Of a DNA stretch of 64,000 nucleotides, positions 42,898-50,622 are shown one piece after another (within the stretch, counting starts at the first letter, position 1; each line of letters begins with the position of its first letter). Position numbers and translations under genes: made by a program. Origin of the DNA: Kibdelosporangium philippinense (GTDB taxonomy: Bacteria > Actinomycetota > Actinomycetes > Mycobacteriales > Pseudonocardiaceae). Location of the stretch: the NCBI RefSeq assembly GCF_021390435.2, contig NZ_JAJVCN010000002.1:1426001-1490000 (forward strand). The letters run 5' to 3'. The notes beneath the pieces are model-generated. The model did no database searches. It had not been told where the DNA came from and worked only from the letters and a program-made list of their open reading frames with translations.

Positions 42898-44915
42898 ATC
42901 TCAACCGCCGCTGCCCAATGGTGTTGTGCTTCGGCGATGTTGCCCTGCTGCTGGGCGGCATCGCCAAGGACCGCGAGCACACCAGCCTCGTAGAGCGGGG
43001 AACCTAGCTCCCTGGCGATCCCCAAGGCCTCCGCCAACACAGTCGAGGCGTCCTGACGTCCGGTGCGGACGTAGATAGCGCCGAGTCGTGTCAGCACGCG
43101 GGCGTACTCGGCGCGGTCGGTCGTGGACATGTATTCGGCGACTTCGAGCAGTATCGCGACTGCCTCGTCGTGGTGTCCTAGTTTCGCTAGTACCTCGCCG
43201 ATTCTGCGGCGGCACAAGGCCGCTGCGCGTTCGGTTCCGATCCGTTCGCGCAGGACCTCTGCCTGGCGGAGATATCGCAGAGCGGCTTGGAGATCGCCCT
43301 TGCCTTCAACCGCTCCAGCGAGCTCGAAGAGCAGAGCGGCCTTGGTGAACTCGTCGTTGGCGTTGGCAGCGAGGCTGAGCGCCACCGCGCCCTCGCCGAG
43401 GGCATCGTCAAAACGCCGTAGATGTGTCAATGCGACGATCAACTGAGTGCGCAGCCGCGCTTCGGCTGTGAGGTTGCCTGTCCGTTGTGCGGCGGGGATG
43501 CCCAGTTCGTGGATCTGCAGCCAGTCGTCGTAATGCCTGGCGTGCAGGAAAAATCCCCACATTGCCTCGCAGAACTCCCATGTGACGTCGTCCCAGCCGT
43601 GCTCGTCGGCAGTCTGGACCATGGCCAGGAGATTGTGGCGTTCCTCGGCGAGCCAGCGCAACGCGTCGCGATGTGACGGAAAAGGCGACTCTGGCCGCGT
43701 TCGGAATCGTGACCCGACGCGTCGTCGCGTCGGGCGCAACGTGAAATCGGCGGCGGCGGATCGATCGAGGTACCACTCGGCCATCCGCCGGACCGCCGCT
43801 TCCCGCTCGTCGGGTCCGTCGGATCGCTCGGCCTGCTGACGCGCGTGCGCGTAGAGCAGGGAGTGAAATTTGTACCGGCGATCGGACACCTCGGCGATCA
43901 GGTTGCAGTCCACGAGTTCGCCAAGTGATTCCTCCAGTTCGTCCGGTTCTTCGCCAACGGCGGCGGCAGCGGCACTCAACCCGAACTGGCGGCCAGGATG
44001 AAGCGAGCAGAAGCGGTACGCCCTGGCAGAAGGCCGTTTCAGGGCGAAGTACGACAGATCGAAAACGGCGGACACGGACGAATCGTCGTGCGTGAGGGTG
44101 GCAAGCCTGTCGCCACTGCGCAAAGCGCCGACTTCCCGTGACACCGGTCGATGCGGGCGAGCGGAAAGTCGTGCCCCGACAACCGAAAGAGCGATGGGCA
44201 TGCCTTCGCAGAGGCGGGCGAGCTCCTCGGCCTGATTGCGTTCCCGGTCAAGGCGATCCGCGCCGACGATCTTGGTGAGCAGTTGCACAGAGTCCTTGAT
44301 GGACATTGGATGCAGGTCGAGGAAAGCGGCACCTTCGAGACTCAGCCCGCTCAACCGTCGCCTGCTCGTCACCACAACAACGTTGTTGCCATGCGCCGGT
44401 AGCAGGGGACGGGCTTGGGCGGCGGAAACGGCGTCGTCGAGCAGGAAAGTGTGCGCTCGACCGGAAGTCAGTGACCGGAAGAGAGCTTGCCGTTGCGGCA
44501 AACCGGTTGGCATGTTGCTGGCTGGTATTCCCAGCGCCAGCAGGAAGGCCTCGAGTATATGTTCAGGGTCGGCAGGCTCGATTGATGAATACGCGCCGAG
44601 ATCGGCGTATAGCATGCCGTCGGGGAACCGGTGCCGCACACCGTGCAGCCACCTGAGCGCCAGCGTGCTCTTGCCGACGCCGCCGGTTCCGCTGATTGCC
44701 ACGACGAGCGTGCCGTCACTTTCGTTCAGCCATTGATCCAATCGGGAGAGCTCTTCGGTACGGCTGACAAAAGTGCGCGGTGGCGGCGGGAGCTGAGACG
44801 GTTTTGGAAGATCGTGAGCTTTTTCGGTGATGATCACATGGTCGGCTGACCCGATTTCGGTGCTTAGGATTCGGGAAACCTTGATATGGACAGGTTTTTC
44901 GCTTGCTGCTGCCAT
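42813..44915 (-). CDS. NB-ARC/TPR protein (STAND ATPase without visible effector domain)
   Basis: A 700-aa protein. ATG 44915 (MAAASEKPVHI) has GGGAGG 7 nt upstream; two extra residues are possible from ATG 44921. A short N-terminal region (1-45) precedes the NB-ARC module with Walker A GTGGVGKS (76-83), Walker B HTFLLDDAVSA (about 152) and the later GLPxA-like EGMPIALSVVGARL. From about residue 430 come TPR-like repeats to the end. There is no BTAD or obvious nuclease, TIR or protease domain, so the N-terminal 45 residues (which contain the strand pair IKVSRILSTEIGSADHVIIT) may be a small adaptor. Such proteins are regulators or, in some cases, phage-defence sensors. Confidence 0.88.
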   Translation of the reverse strand: MAAASEKPVHIKVSRILSTEIGSADHVIITEKAHDLPKPSQLPPPPRTFVSRTEELSRLDQWLNESDGTLVVAISGTGGVGKSTLALRWLHGVRHRFPDGMLYADLGAYSSIEPADPEHILEAFLLALGIPASNMPTGLPQRQALFRSLTSGRAHTFLLDDAVSAAQARPLLPAHGNNVVVVTSRRRLSGLSLEGAAFLDLHPMSIKDSVQLLTKIVGADRLDRERNQAEELARLCEGMPIALSVVGARLSARPHRPVSREVGALRSGDRLATLTHDDSSVSAVFDLSYFALKRPSARAYRFCSLHPGRQFGLSAAAAAVGEEPDELEESLGELVDCNLIAEVSDRRYKFHSLLYAHARQQAERSDGPDEREAAVRRMAEWYLDRSAAADFTLRPTRRRVGSRFRTRPESPFPSHRDALRWLAEERHNLLAMVQTADEHGWDDVTWEFCEAMWGFFLHARHYDDWLQIHELGIPAAQRTGNLTAEARLRTQLIVALTHLRRFDDALGEGAVALSLAANANDEFTKAALLFELAGAVEGKGDLQAALRYLRQAEVLRERIGTERAAALCRRRIGEVLAKLGHHDEAVAILLEVAEYMSTTDRAEYARVLTRLGAIYVRTGRQDASTVLAEALGIARELGSPLYEAGVLAVLGDAAQQQGNIAEAQHHWAAAVEIYSRGGDPKAEELSARLSSLPSPRKSDS

Positions 44916-44921
44916 GGACAT

Positions 44922-45332
44922 GCCTCCCCGTAGAGATATCCACGATCCAGCGTCCTCATTTTCTTTGAAGGAGACAAGGTGGAGTAGTGATTCGGGTGCT
45001 ACGTCACACGGTTGGTATGGACCATTTGGTGGTCGTTGGCTGGGCGAGACGGGCGAGAGCAGGAGTGCCGCCGCAGGTGGTCGGTGCATCGCCGATCGCG
45101 ATTGATAACAGCGTCGCGGATCTTCATGCTTTCGATGGGACGCCCCTGGAAGGCGGGTTATGACATTCCACTTTCGCCCGGCGTGAACCACAGAAAGTGA
45201 GTCTTATTCACGCTAATGGCTGAAGTTGAGGCCACCCCCATTGTGGAGTCAGCGGATACGAGTCGTAGTATGCGTGCTCCCCGTAGTTGATCTCCCTAGT
45301 TAGTGATTGAATCCGTAAGGAGTCGCCGCCTA
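44922..45332. other. Intergenic region upstream of NB-ARC gene and small ORF
   Basis: About 400 bp. Lower G+C than the surroundings, with A/T-rich stretches near 44950-44990 and 45190-45320. It must hold the promoter of the NB-ARC gene. The remaining sequence shows no gene I can support; the longer N-terminal extension of the NB-ARC frame through here has poor codon use. Confidence 0.4.
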
Positions 45333-45533
45333 ATGGCTAGGTTAAAACTGCTGTGCTTGGCTGTGCTGGGGTTCTGGATGCTGGCTGGATTGCAGGCTGT
45401 GGCGAGTGCGTCCGAGGATCAACCTCGCGATGCCCAAGGTGGGCGTGGAGAACGCGCTGGACACCCAACTGAGGCCAGCACAGATTCTCGCCACATGGGG
45501 ATCAGCTGTGACGATTCAAGGCACCACTGGTGA
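45333..45533 (+). CDS. Small secreted peptide, possibly frameshifted remnant
   Basis: A 66-aa ORF. AAGGAG lies 10 nt before ATG 45333. The first 27 residues form a clear signal peptide (MARLKLLCLAVLGFWMLAGL then QAVASAS). After this the frame loses codon bias, while the +1 frame from about 45406 has strong G/C-ending codons (RINLAMPKVGVENALDTQLR, then PAQILATWGSAVTIQGTTGD) running toward the helicase stop. So either a short secreted peptide exists, or this is the remnant of a longer secreted protein broken by a frameshift. Family not recognised. Confidence 0.4.
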   Translation: MARLKLLCLAVLGFWMLAGLQAVASASEDQPRDAQGGRGERAGHPTEASTDSRHMGISCDDSRHHW

Positions 45534-45546
45534 CCGGTGCCGTCGC

Positions 45547-48042
45547 TTAGTTGTCGACCTCGGTGATCCGGATGACGGCCGTGCCTGCTTCGTCAGACGC
45601 CGCCAAGTCGACCTCGCCGGTGATGGCCCAGTCGTGGTCGCCGGCGGGGTCGTCGATTATCTGACGCACCAACCACTTGTCCGGCTTCTGCTCGACGACG
45701 AACAAATGCGGGCCGCGGGCTTCGGGGCCGGCTGGGAGTTGGTCGTGCTCCTCGAAGTACGGCGTGAGGGCTTCTTGCCACGCCTCGTAATCCCAGCCGT
45801 CGGCCGCGTCGAGCAGGCCGAGTTCGTAGTAGTCGCGGCGGGATGCCAGCTCCACCCGTCGGAAGAACGCGTTGCGCACCAAAACCCGGAACGCCCTGGC
45901 GTTCTGGGTGACGCCCGCTGGAATGTCGTCCTGCTGCTGGATGTCTTCGTCGTCCGGGTTCGCCAGCTTTTCCCATTCGTCGATCAGGCTGGAGTCGACC
46001 TGGCGGACCAGCTCACCCAGCCATTCGATGACGTCCTGCACTTCCTCGGTCTTGGCTTCGTCCGGCACTGTCTGCTTGAGCGCCTTGTACGCGTCCGCCA
46101 AATACCGCAGTACCAAGCCTTCTGAGCGGGCGAGCTGGTAGAAGCTCACGTAGTCGCCGAAGTTCATCGCGCGCTCGTACATATCGCGCACGATGGCCTT
46201 GGGTTCGAGGTGGTAGTCCGCGACCCACGGGTGGCCCTGCCGGTACATCTCGTACGCGGCGTTCAGCAGTTCCACCAACGGCTCGGGGTGCTTGACCTCT
46301 TCGAGCAACGCCATGCGCTCGTCGTATTCGATGCCTTCTGCCTTCATCTTGTTCACGGCCTCGCCGCGCGCTTTGTGTTGCTGCGCCGACAGAATCTGCC
46401 GTGGACTTTCCAAAGTGGACTCGATGACGGACAGGACGTCCAGTGGGTAGCTCGGGGATTGCTTGTCCAGCAAGTCGATCGCGGCCAGCGCGAGCGGCGA
46501 AAGCGGCTGGTTCAAGGCGAAGTCGAACTGCAAGTCGACCGTGAGCCGGACCGTACGGCCGGTCTCGTCCGGTTCGTCGAGTTTCTCCACCACGCCAGCG
46601 GCCAGCAGGGCGCGGTAGATCGCGATCGACCGGCGGATGAGCCTGCGCTGCGACGCGCGCTCCTCGTGGTTGTCCTCAAGCAGGTGTCGCATGGCTTTGA
46701 AGGCGTCGCCGGGACGGCCGATCACGTTCAGCAGCATGGAATGGCTGACCGCGAAACTGGAGGTCAGCGGTTCCGGCTCGGCCGCGATCAACCGCTCAAA
46801 TGTTTGCTTGCTCCACGAGACGAAGCCCTCCGGCGGCTTCTTGCGCACGACCTTACGGCGCTTTTTGGGATCGTCGCCCGCCTTGGCAAGCAAGCGCTCG
46901 TTCTCAACCTCGTGCTCCGGCGCCTGGACGACGACGTTGCCGACGGTGTCGTAACCCGCGCGCCCGGCCCGTCCGGCGATCTGATGGAACTCACGCGCCT
47001 TGAGGTGCCGTGTTTTCGTACCGTCGTATTTGGACAGTCCGGTGAACAGGACAGTCCTAATAGGAACGTTGATGCCGACGCCGAGTGTGTCCGTGCCGCA
47101 GATGATCTTCAGTAGACCGGCCTGTGCGAGCCGCTCGACCAGTCGCCGGTACTTGGGCAGCATGCCGGCGTGGTGCACGCCGATCCCGTGCCGGACAAGG
47201 CGGGACAACGTCTTGCCGAACCCGGACGTGAACCGGAACCGCCCGATCATCCGGGCGATCTGGTCCTTTTCCTCGCGTGTGGACACGTTGATGCTCATCA
47301 ACGCGCTGGCCCGCTCGATCGCGGACGCCTGCGTGAAGTGCACGACGTAAATCGGAGACTGGTTGGTGTACAGCAGCTCCTCGATCGTCTCGTGCATCGG
47401 GGTCATCGCGTAGTTGTAGAAGAGCGGGACCGGCCGCTGCGCCGAGCTGACCACCGAGGTCTGCCGTCCGGTGCGGCGCGTGAGGTCCTTTTCGAACCGC
47501 GTGACGTCACCGAGCGTCGCGGACATCAGGATGAACTGGGCCTTCGGCAACTCGAGCAGCGGAACCTGCCACGCCCAACCGCGCTCCGGCTCGGAGTAGA
47601 AGTGGAACTCGTCCATCACGACCTGGCCGACGTCCGCGTCGGCGCCGTCACGCAGCGCGATGTTCGCAAGGATCTCCGCAGTGCAGCAGATGATCGGCGC
47701 GCCCGCGTTCACACTGGAGTCGCCGGTCATCATGCCGACGTTCTCGGCCCCGAACACCTCGCACAGGTCGAAGAACTTCTCCGACACGAGCGCCTTGATC
47801 GGCGCGGTGTAGTAGCTGCGCCGCCGCTCGGCCATCGCCGCGAAATGCGCACCCACCGCGACCAGGCTCTTTCCCGAGCCGGTCGGTGTCGCCAGAATCA
47901 CGTTCGATCCGGAGACGACCTCGATCAGCGCCTCCTCCTGTGCGGGGTACAGGCTGAGCCCACGGTCAGCTGCCCAGGTGGAGAACGCGTCGAAGAGCGT
48001 GTCCGCGTCGGGGCTGGCGGGTACGAGTTCGGTGAGTGTCAT
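45547..48042 (-). CDS. Ski2-like DEAD/DEAH-box RNA helicase with C-terminal DUF3516
   Basis: An 831-aa SF2 helicase. Motif I ATPTGSGKS (51-59), Ia TAPIKALVSEKF, motif II MDEFHFYSE (DEFH), motif III MSATLGD, motif IV-V region HHAGMLPKYRRLVERLAQ and GTDTLGVGINVPIRTVLFTGL, motif VI HQIAGRAGRAG. The C-terminal half (about 410-831) is the actinobacterial DUF3516 region, with an acidic tail. This protein is widespread in actinobacteria and presumed to work in RNA processing; no partner is encoded here. It is monocistronic and divergent from the small gene at 48103. Confidence 0.93.
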   Translation of the reverse strand: MTLTELVPASPDADTLFDAFSTWAADRGLSLYPAQEEALIEVVSGSNVILATPTGSGKSLVAVGAHFAAMAERRRSYYTAPIKALVSEKFFDLCEVFGAENVGMMTGDSSVNAGAPIICCTAEILANIALRDGADADVGQVVMDEFHFYSEPERGWAWQVPLLELPKAQFILMSATLGDVTRFEKDLTRRTGRQTSVVSSAQRPVPLFYNYAMTPMHETIEELLYTNQSPIYVVHFTQASAIERASALMSINVSTREEKDQIARMIGRFRFTSGFGKTLSRLVRHGIGVHHAGMLPKYRRLVERLAQAGLLKIICGTDTLGVGINVPIRTVLFTGLSKYDGTKTRHLKAREFHQIAGRAGRAGYDTVGNVVVQAPEHEVENERLLAKAGDDPKKRRKVVRKKPPEGFVSWSKQTFERLIAAEPEPLTSSFAVSHSMLLNVIGRPGDAFKAMRHLLEDNHEERASQRRLIRRSIAIYRALLAAGVVEKLDEPDETGRTVRLTVDLQFDFALNQPLSPLALAAIDLLDKQSPSYPLDVLSVIESTLESPRQILSAQQHKARGEAVNKMKAEGIEYDERMALLEEVKHPEPLVELLNAAYEMYRQGHPWVADYHLEPKAIVRDMYERAMNFGDYVSFYQLARSEGLVLRYLADAYKALKQTVPDEAKTEEVQDVIEWLGELVRQVDSSLIDEWEKLANPDDEDIQQQDDIPAGVTQNARAFRVLVRNAFFRRVELASRRDYYELGLLDAADGWDYEAWQEALTPYFEEHDQLPAGPEARGPHLFVVEQKPDKWLVRQIIDDPAGDHDWAITGEVDLAASDEAGTAVIRITEVDN

Positions 48043-48102
48043 GACCCTTCAAACTTAGCCGACCGCGATCGGGCACCACGCCAGCCGTGCGACCCTGGAG
48101 AG

Positions 48103-48495
48103 GTGATCGACCTCGAGCCAGTCCTGGCGCGTACGGCCAGGCTGCGCGGGATGACCGTCCACCGGATCCGGATCCGCGACGACGGCGTGCTGACGTTCAC
48201 CCTCAGCTACCCGGATGATCGGCCGTGGACCGTGTGGATCTACTCGAAAGCCTGGCGCGTGGAGTCGCGGACCACAGTGTTCGCCACCGCCCGGGCGATC
48301 AACGGCAGGCGACTGCAGAGCGTGGACATAGCAGCGCCGAGCCTCGACACCACTTTCAGGTTCGCGACGCGTGCGCTGCGCGTCTTCCCAGTCACGGCGC
48401 GCCCCGAGACCCAGTCATGGCAGCAGTGGTCACTGCGATCGCCGGACGGCGAAGTCTGGGACATCGGCCCGGGCAGCACGTGGGCGATCCGATGA
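48103..48495 (+). CDS. Small conserved-looking protein of unknown function
   Basis: A 130-aa protein, first of a two-gene transcript. The GTG at 48103 is chosen because the reading then begins just after the divergent helicase gene; its GGAG is too close for a standard site, and ATG 48151 is an alternative. The sequence is beta-rich (MTVHRIRIRDDGVLTFTLSYPDDRPWTVWIY, ATRALRVFPVTARPETQSWQQWSLRSPDGEVWDI) and looks like a compact cytosolic domain. No motif is recognised. The stop overlaps the next start (ATGA). Confidence 0.55.
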   Translation: MIDLEPVLARTARLRGMTVHRIRIRDDGVLTFTLSYPDDRPWTVWIYSKAWRVESRTTVFATARAINGRRLQSVDIAAPSLDTTFRFATRALRVFPVTARPETQSWQQWSLRSPDGEVWDIGPGSTWAIR

Positions 48496-48890
48496 GCTTG
48501 GAGCGCGTCTACGGCCTCGTCGGCTGGACGGTCCAGGCAGCGCGGCTGAACCTGCTGTCCGGATCGTCGATCACGATCGAGCTGGGCGGCTGCCTCGTGC
48601 TGATCAACGACGCCGCCTGGCGGATCGAAGACGACGAGGACTTCCTGGTCGCCAGCGGAGACGAGCGGGACTACATCCGCGGAATGATCACCGAGCTTGA
48701 CGGCAGAGAGCTGACGGAAGTCGTGGTCTCCCAGTTCATGGATCTCACGATGGACTTCGACGGCCTCCGCCTGATCACCTTCGCCCTGCCCGCGGACGAG
48801 CACCACTGGTCAGTGCAGTTCGAGGACGACACGGTGTTCTTCGCCGGTCCGCGGGTTGGTGGGACGGGGTCGTCCCACCAACCCACATGA
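48492..48890 (+). CDS. Small acidic protein of unknown function
   Basis: A 132-aa protein coupled to the gene before it by a 4-bp overlap. It is beta-rich and acidic (SSITIELGGCLVLINDAAWRIEDDEDFLVASGDERDYI, VVVSQFMDLTMDFDGLRLITFALPADEHHWSVQFEDD). No signal peptide, membrane segment or catalytic motif. The layout (G-G-xxLxIxxxWRI...DxxxxLxIxFxxGxxLxVxxxxxxExWxL) is like the small DUF6188-type proteins found beside toxin or immunity genes, but I cannot confirm this. Its last codons lie inside a terminator hairpin. Confidence 0.6.
   Translation: MSLERVYGLVGWTVQAARLNLLSGSSITIELGGCLVLINDAAWRIEDDEDFLVASGDERDYIRGMITELDGRELTEVVVSQFMDLTMDFDGLRLITFALPADEHHWSVQFEDDTVFFAGPRVGGTGSSHQPT
48853..48884. terminator. 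Bidirectional terminator hairpin
   Basis: Perfect 13-bp arms GGGTTGGTGGGAC / GTCCCACCAACCC with a 6-nt loop, between the convergent small gene and VOC gene, overlapping the last codons of the former. Confidence 0.85.
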
Positions 48891-48897
48891 CACCGGG

Positions 48898-49233
48898 TCA
48901 GCTCTGTTCGAACAGGCTGAACGGCGTGCCCTGGTCGTCCTGGCAGTGCGCGATCTGGCCGAACCCGGGGACGGGGAACGTGTCGCCGGGCTTGCCGCCG
49001 AGCTCACCGATCTTGGCGAGCGTGGCGTTGAGGTCGTCGACCTGGAAGTACACCCGGCTGGCAGGCAGTTCGGCGGACTTCGGCGCGATCGCCCCCGCGG
49101 CGCCGTTGGTGACGAGGTGGTAGTCCTGCCCCTCGTATGGCGCGGTCTGCCACCCGAGAACGGCGCCATAGAACTTGGTCGCCTTCGCGGTGTCGTCGAC
49201 GGCCAGTTCGAACCAGTTGACTTCGCCAGACAT
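48898..49233 (-). CDS. VOC family (glyoxalase/bleomycin-resistance fold) protein
   Basis: A 111-aa single-module vicinal-oxygen-chelate protein: VNWFELAVDDTAKATKFYGAVLGW at the N-terminus, YHLVTNGAAGAIAP, VYFQVDDLNATLAKIGELGGKPGDTFPVPGFG and IAHCQDDQGTPFSLFE at the end. The His/Glu metal positions are only partly kept (a Glu in WFELAV and the terminal FSLFE are present), so binding of a small molecule or metal is possible. Cytosolic; monocistronic. Specific function unknown. Confidence 0.88.
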   Translation of the reverse strand: MSGEVNWFELAVDDTAKATKFYGAVLGWQTAPYEGQDYHLVTNGAAGAIAPKSAELPASRVYFQVDDLNATLAKIGELGGKPGDTFPVPGFGQIAHCQDDQGTPFSLFEQS

Positions 49234-49312
49234 GGTCTTTCCCTTCGAGTCGGAACCAACTGACCCAAGGACGACCAGGTCAGCCCGAACTCGACACCTC
49301 GATGGGAAGTTT

Positions 49313-49810
49313 TCAGTGCATCATCGTCTCGACGATCTGCTGGACGCGAGTCAGCGTGATGCCGGTTCGTTGCTCGACGGCAAGCGGGTGGTCGGTGTGC
49401 TCGAGTTCGATGTCGGGACGAGTACCGACCGGCTGGGTGTGCACGCTGGTCTTCAGGTTGATGGTGGTCGGCTCGTACGGAAGCACGACCGACAACCATC
49501 CGAAGTAGGGCTCGCTGTGCTCGCGGCCCTCGCGCTCCCAGTTTTCGGACGCGTGCTCGAAACTCCGCTCGCTGAGCGACACCCACACACCCCAGCTGAA
49601 CGGGACGTCGGAATCGTGCACGGGGATCTCGATGTTGCCGCGGATGAAGAAGTGCTCGCCGTTGATGATGCACTGGTCGGGCGTGAGCACGCTGTCGGGA
49701 TGGGCGGCGATCTCCGGCGACCAGTACGCGGGCGCGCCGATGCTGAAGGCCATGGGCATCTCGTCGTGGTGCTTGCCGCAGCAAGTGCAGTGGAATCCGG
49801 TGGTGCTCAC
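49313..49810 (-). CDS. DUF2199-type protein
   Basis: A 165-aa protein from GTG 49810 (VSTTGFHCTCCGKHHDEMPMAF); an in-frame ATG at 49852 would add 14 residues that look random. The N-terminal CxxC pair followed by GKHH suggests a zinc-binding knuckle. Further segments (SVLTPDQCIINGEHFFIRGNIEIPV, FSWGVWVSLSERSF, PYFGWLSVVLPYEPTTINLKTSVHT, RPDIELEHTDHPLAVEQRTGI) match the DUF2199 family, whose function is unknown. Divergent from the hemerythrin-like gene. Confidence 0.8.
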   Translation of the reverse strand: MSTTGFHCTCCGKHHDEMPMAFSIGAPAYWSPEIAAHPDSVLTPDQCIINGEHFFIRGNIEIPVHDSDVPFSWGVWVSLSERSFEHASENWEREGREHSEPYFGWLSVVLPYEPTTINLKTSVHTQPVGTRPDIELEHTDHPLAVEQRTGITLTRVQQIVETMMH

Positions 49811-49940
49811 AAGGCACGGACCATAGCGGCCGATGACTTGACGCGCCGCCATGACCAATGATCTCATCGTACCCAGCGTCGCAGTGCACCCGGCAAAGAG
49901 ACCGTCGAGGGCGCGGAGGCGTGGTACTACAAGGAAGATC

Positions 49941-50390
49941 TTGAATTCAACGAGCCGTATCACGGCTTTTGGCACTCAACTCGTCGAAGTTCATGACTGG
50001 CTGCGTGAGCAGTTGGCGTTGCTGCGCGCGGATGTCGACGCGGGCACGGCACAACCCCGGAAGTTGCAGGCGCATTGCGTGGCCTTCTGTTCCGCGCTGA
50101 CAAAGCATCACACTGGTGAAGACGGCGGGGCGTTTCCCGAACTGGCGAAGCAGTTCCCTGAGCTGAAGCCGGTCCTGGCCCAGCTGACCCAGGACCACGA
50201 CATGATCACGATGCTGTTGAACAGCCTGGAAACACTGGACTTCACCAACAAGCAGGAAGCCCAGCGGGAGCTCAACGGTATCGAAGCGATCATGGAATCC
50301 CACTTCGCCTACGAAGAACGAAAGATCGTGGAAGCCCTGAACGCCATGGAAAACCCATCCTGGGACGGAAAGTTCCTCAGCAAAGGCTGA
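49941..50390 (+). CDS. Hemerythrin-like (HHE) domain protein
   Basis: A 149-aa four-helix protein. TTG 49941 (LNSTSRITAFGTQLVEVHDWLREQL) follows AAGGAAG; an upstream ATG at 49851 lacks a ribosome binding site and would overlap the DUF2199 start. Candidate iron ligands: His in LVEVHDWLRE, LQAHCVAF, LTKHHTGEDGGAFPEL, TQDHDMI and MESHFAYEE. These di-iron proteins bind O2, NO or sense redox state; many actinobacterial members protect against oxidative or nitrosative stress. Its 3' end leads into the 22-bp tandem repeat array. Confidence 0.85.
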   Translation: MNSTSRITAFGTQLVEVHDWLREQLALLRADVDAGTAQPRKLQAHCVAFCSALTKHHTGEDGGAFPELAKQFPELKPVLAQLTQDHDMITMLLNSLETLDFTNKQEAQRELNGIEAIMESHFAYEERKIVEALNAMENPSWDGKFLSKG

Positions 50391-50395
50391 ACCCC

Positions 50396-50527
50396 GTGTC
50401 CACCGTTCCGGAACACCGTGTCCACCGCTCCTGAAGGGTGTGTCCACCATTGCGGAACACCGTGTCCACCGTTCCAGAAGGGTGTGTCCACCATTGCGGC
50501 ACACCATGTCCACCGTTCCAGCACACT
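50396..50527. repeat. 22-bp tandem repeat array, six units
   Basis: GTGTCCACC (last copy ATGTCCACC) begins at 50396, 50418, 50440, 50462, 50484 and 50506, an exact 22-bp period. Odd units end in ACACC and even units in GGGT, giving a 44-bp higher-order repeat. It lies between the convergent hemerythrin and sigma genes. An inverted near-copy (GGAACGGTGGACAC, 50633-50646) covers the last codons of the sigma gene, so the transcripts could fold into a long hairpin. Confidence 0.9.
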
Positions 50528-50622
50528 GAGATGCACTTTGGCCACGCTCGTCTTCCTTCTCCCAGCGCCATGAACGCTTTTTGAGCAAGGAAGGACGAAC
50601 TCGGTGTGTCGCAATGTGTATT

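Noticed and set aside
46210..47115. Plus-strand frame inside the helicase gene
   Set aside because: Antisense shadow; helicase motifs on the minus strand are complete.
50396..50527. CRISPR array
   Set aside because: Units are contiguous with no unique spacers, and no cas gene is nearby; it is a simple tandem repeat.
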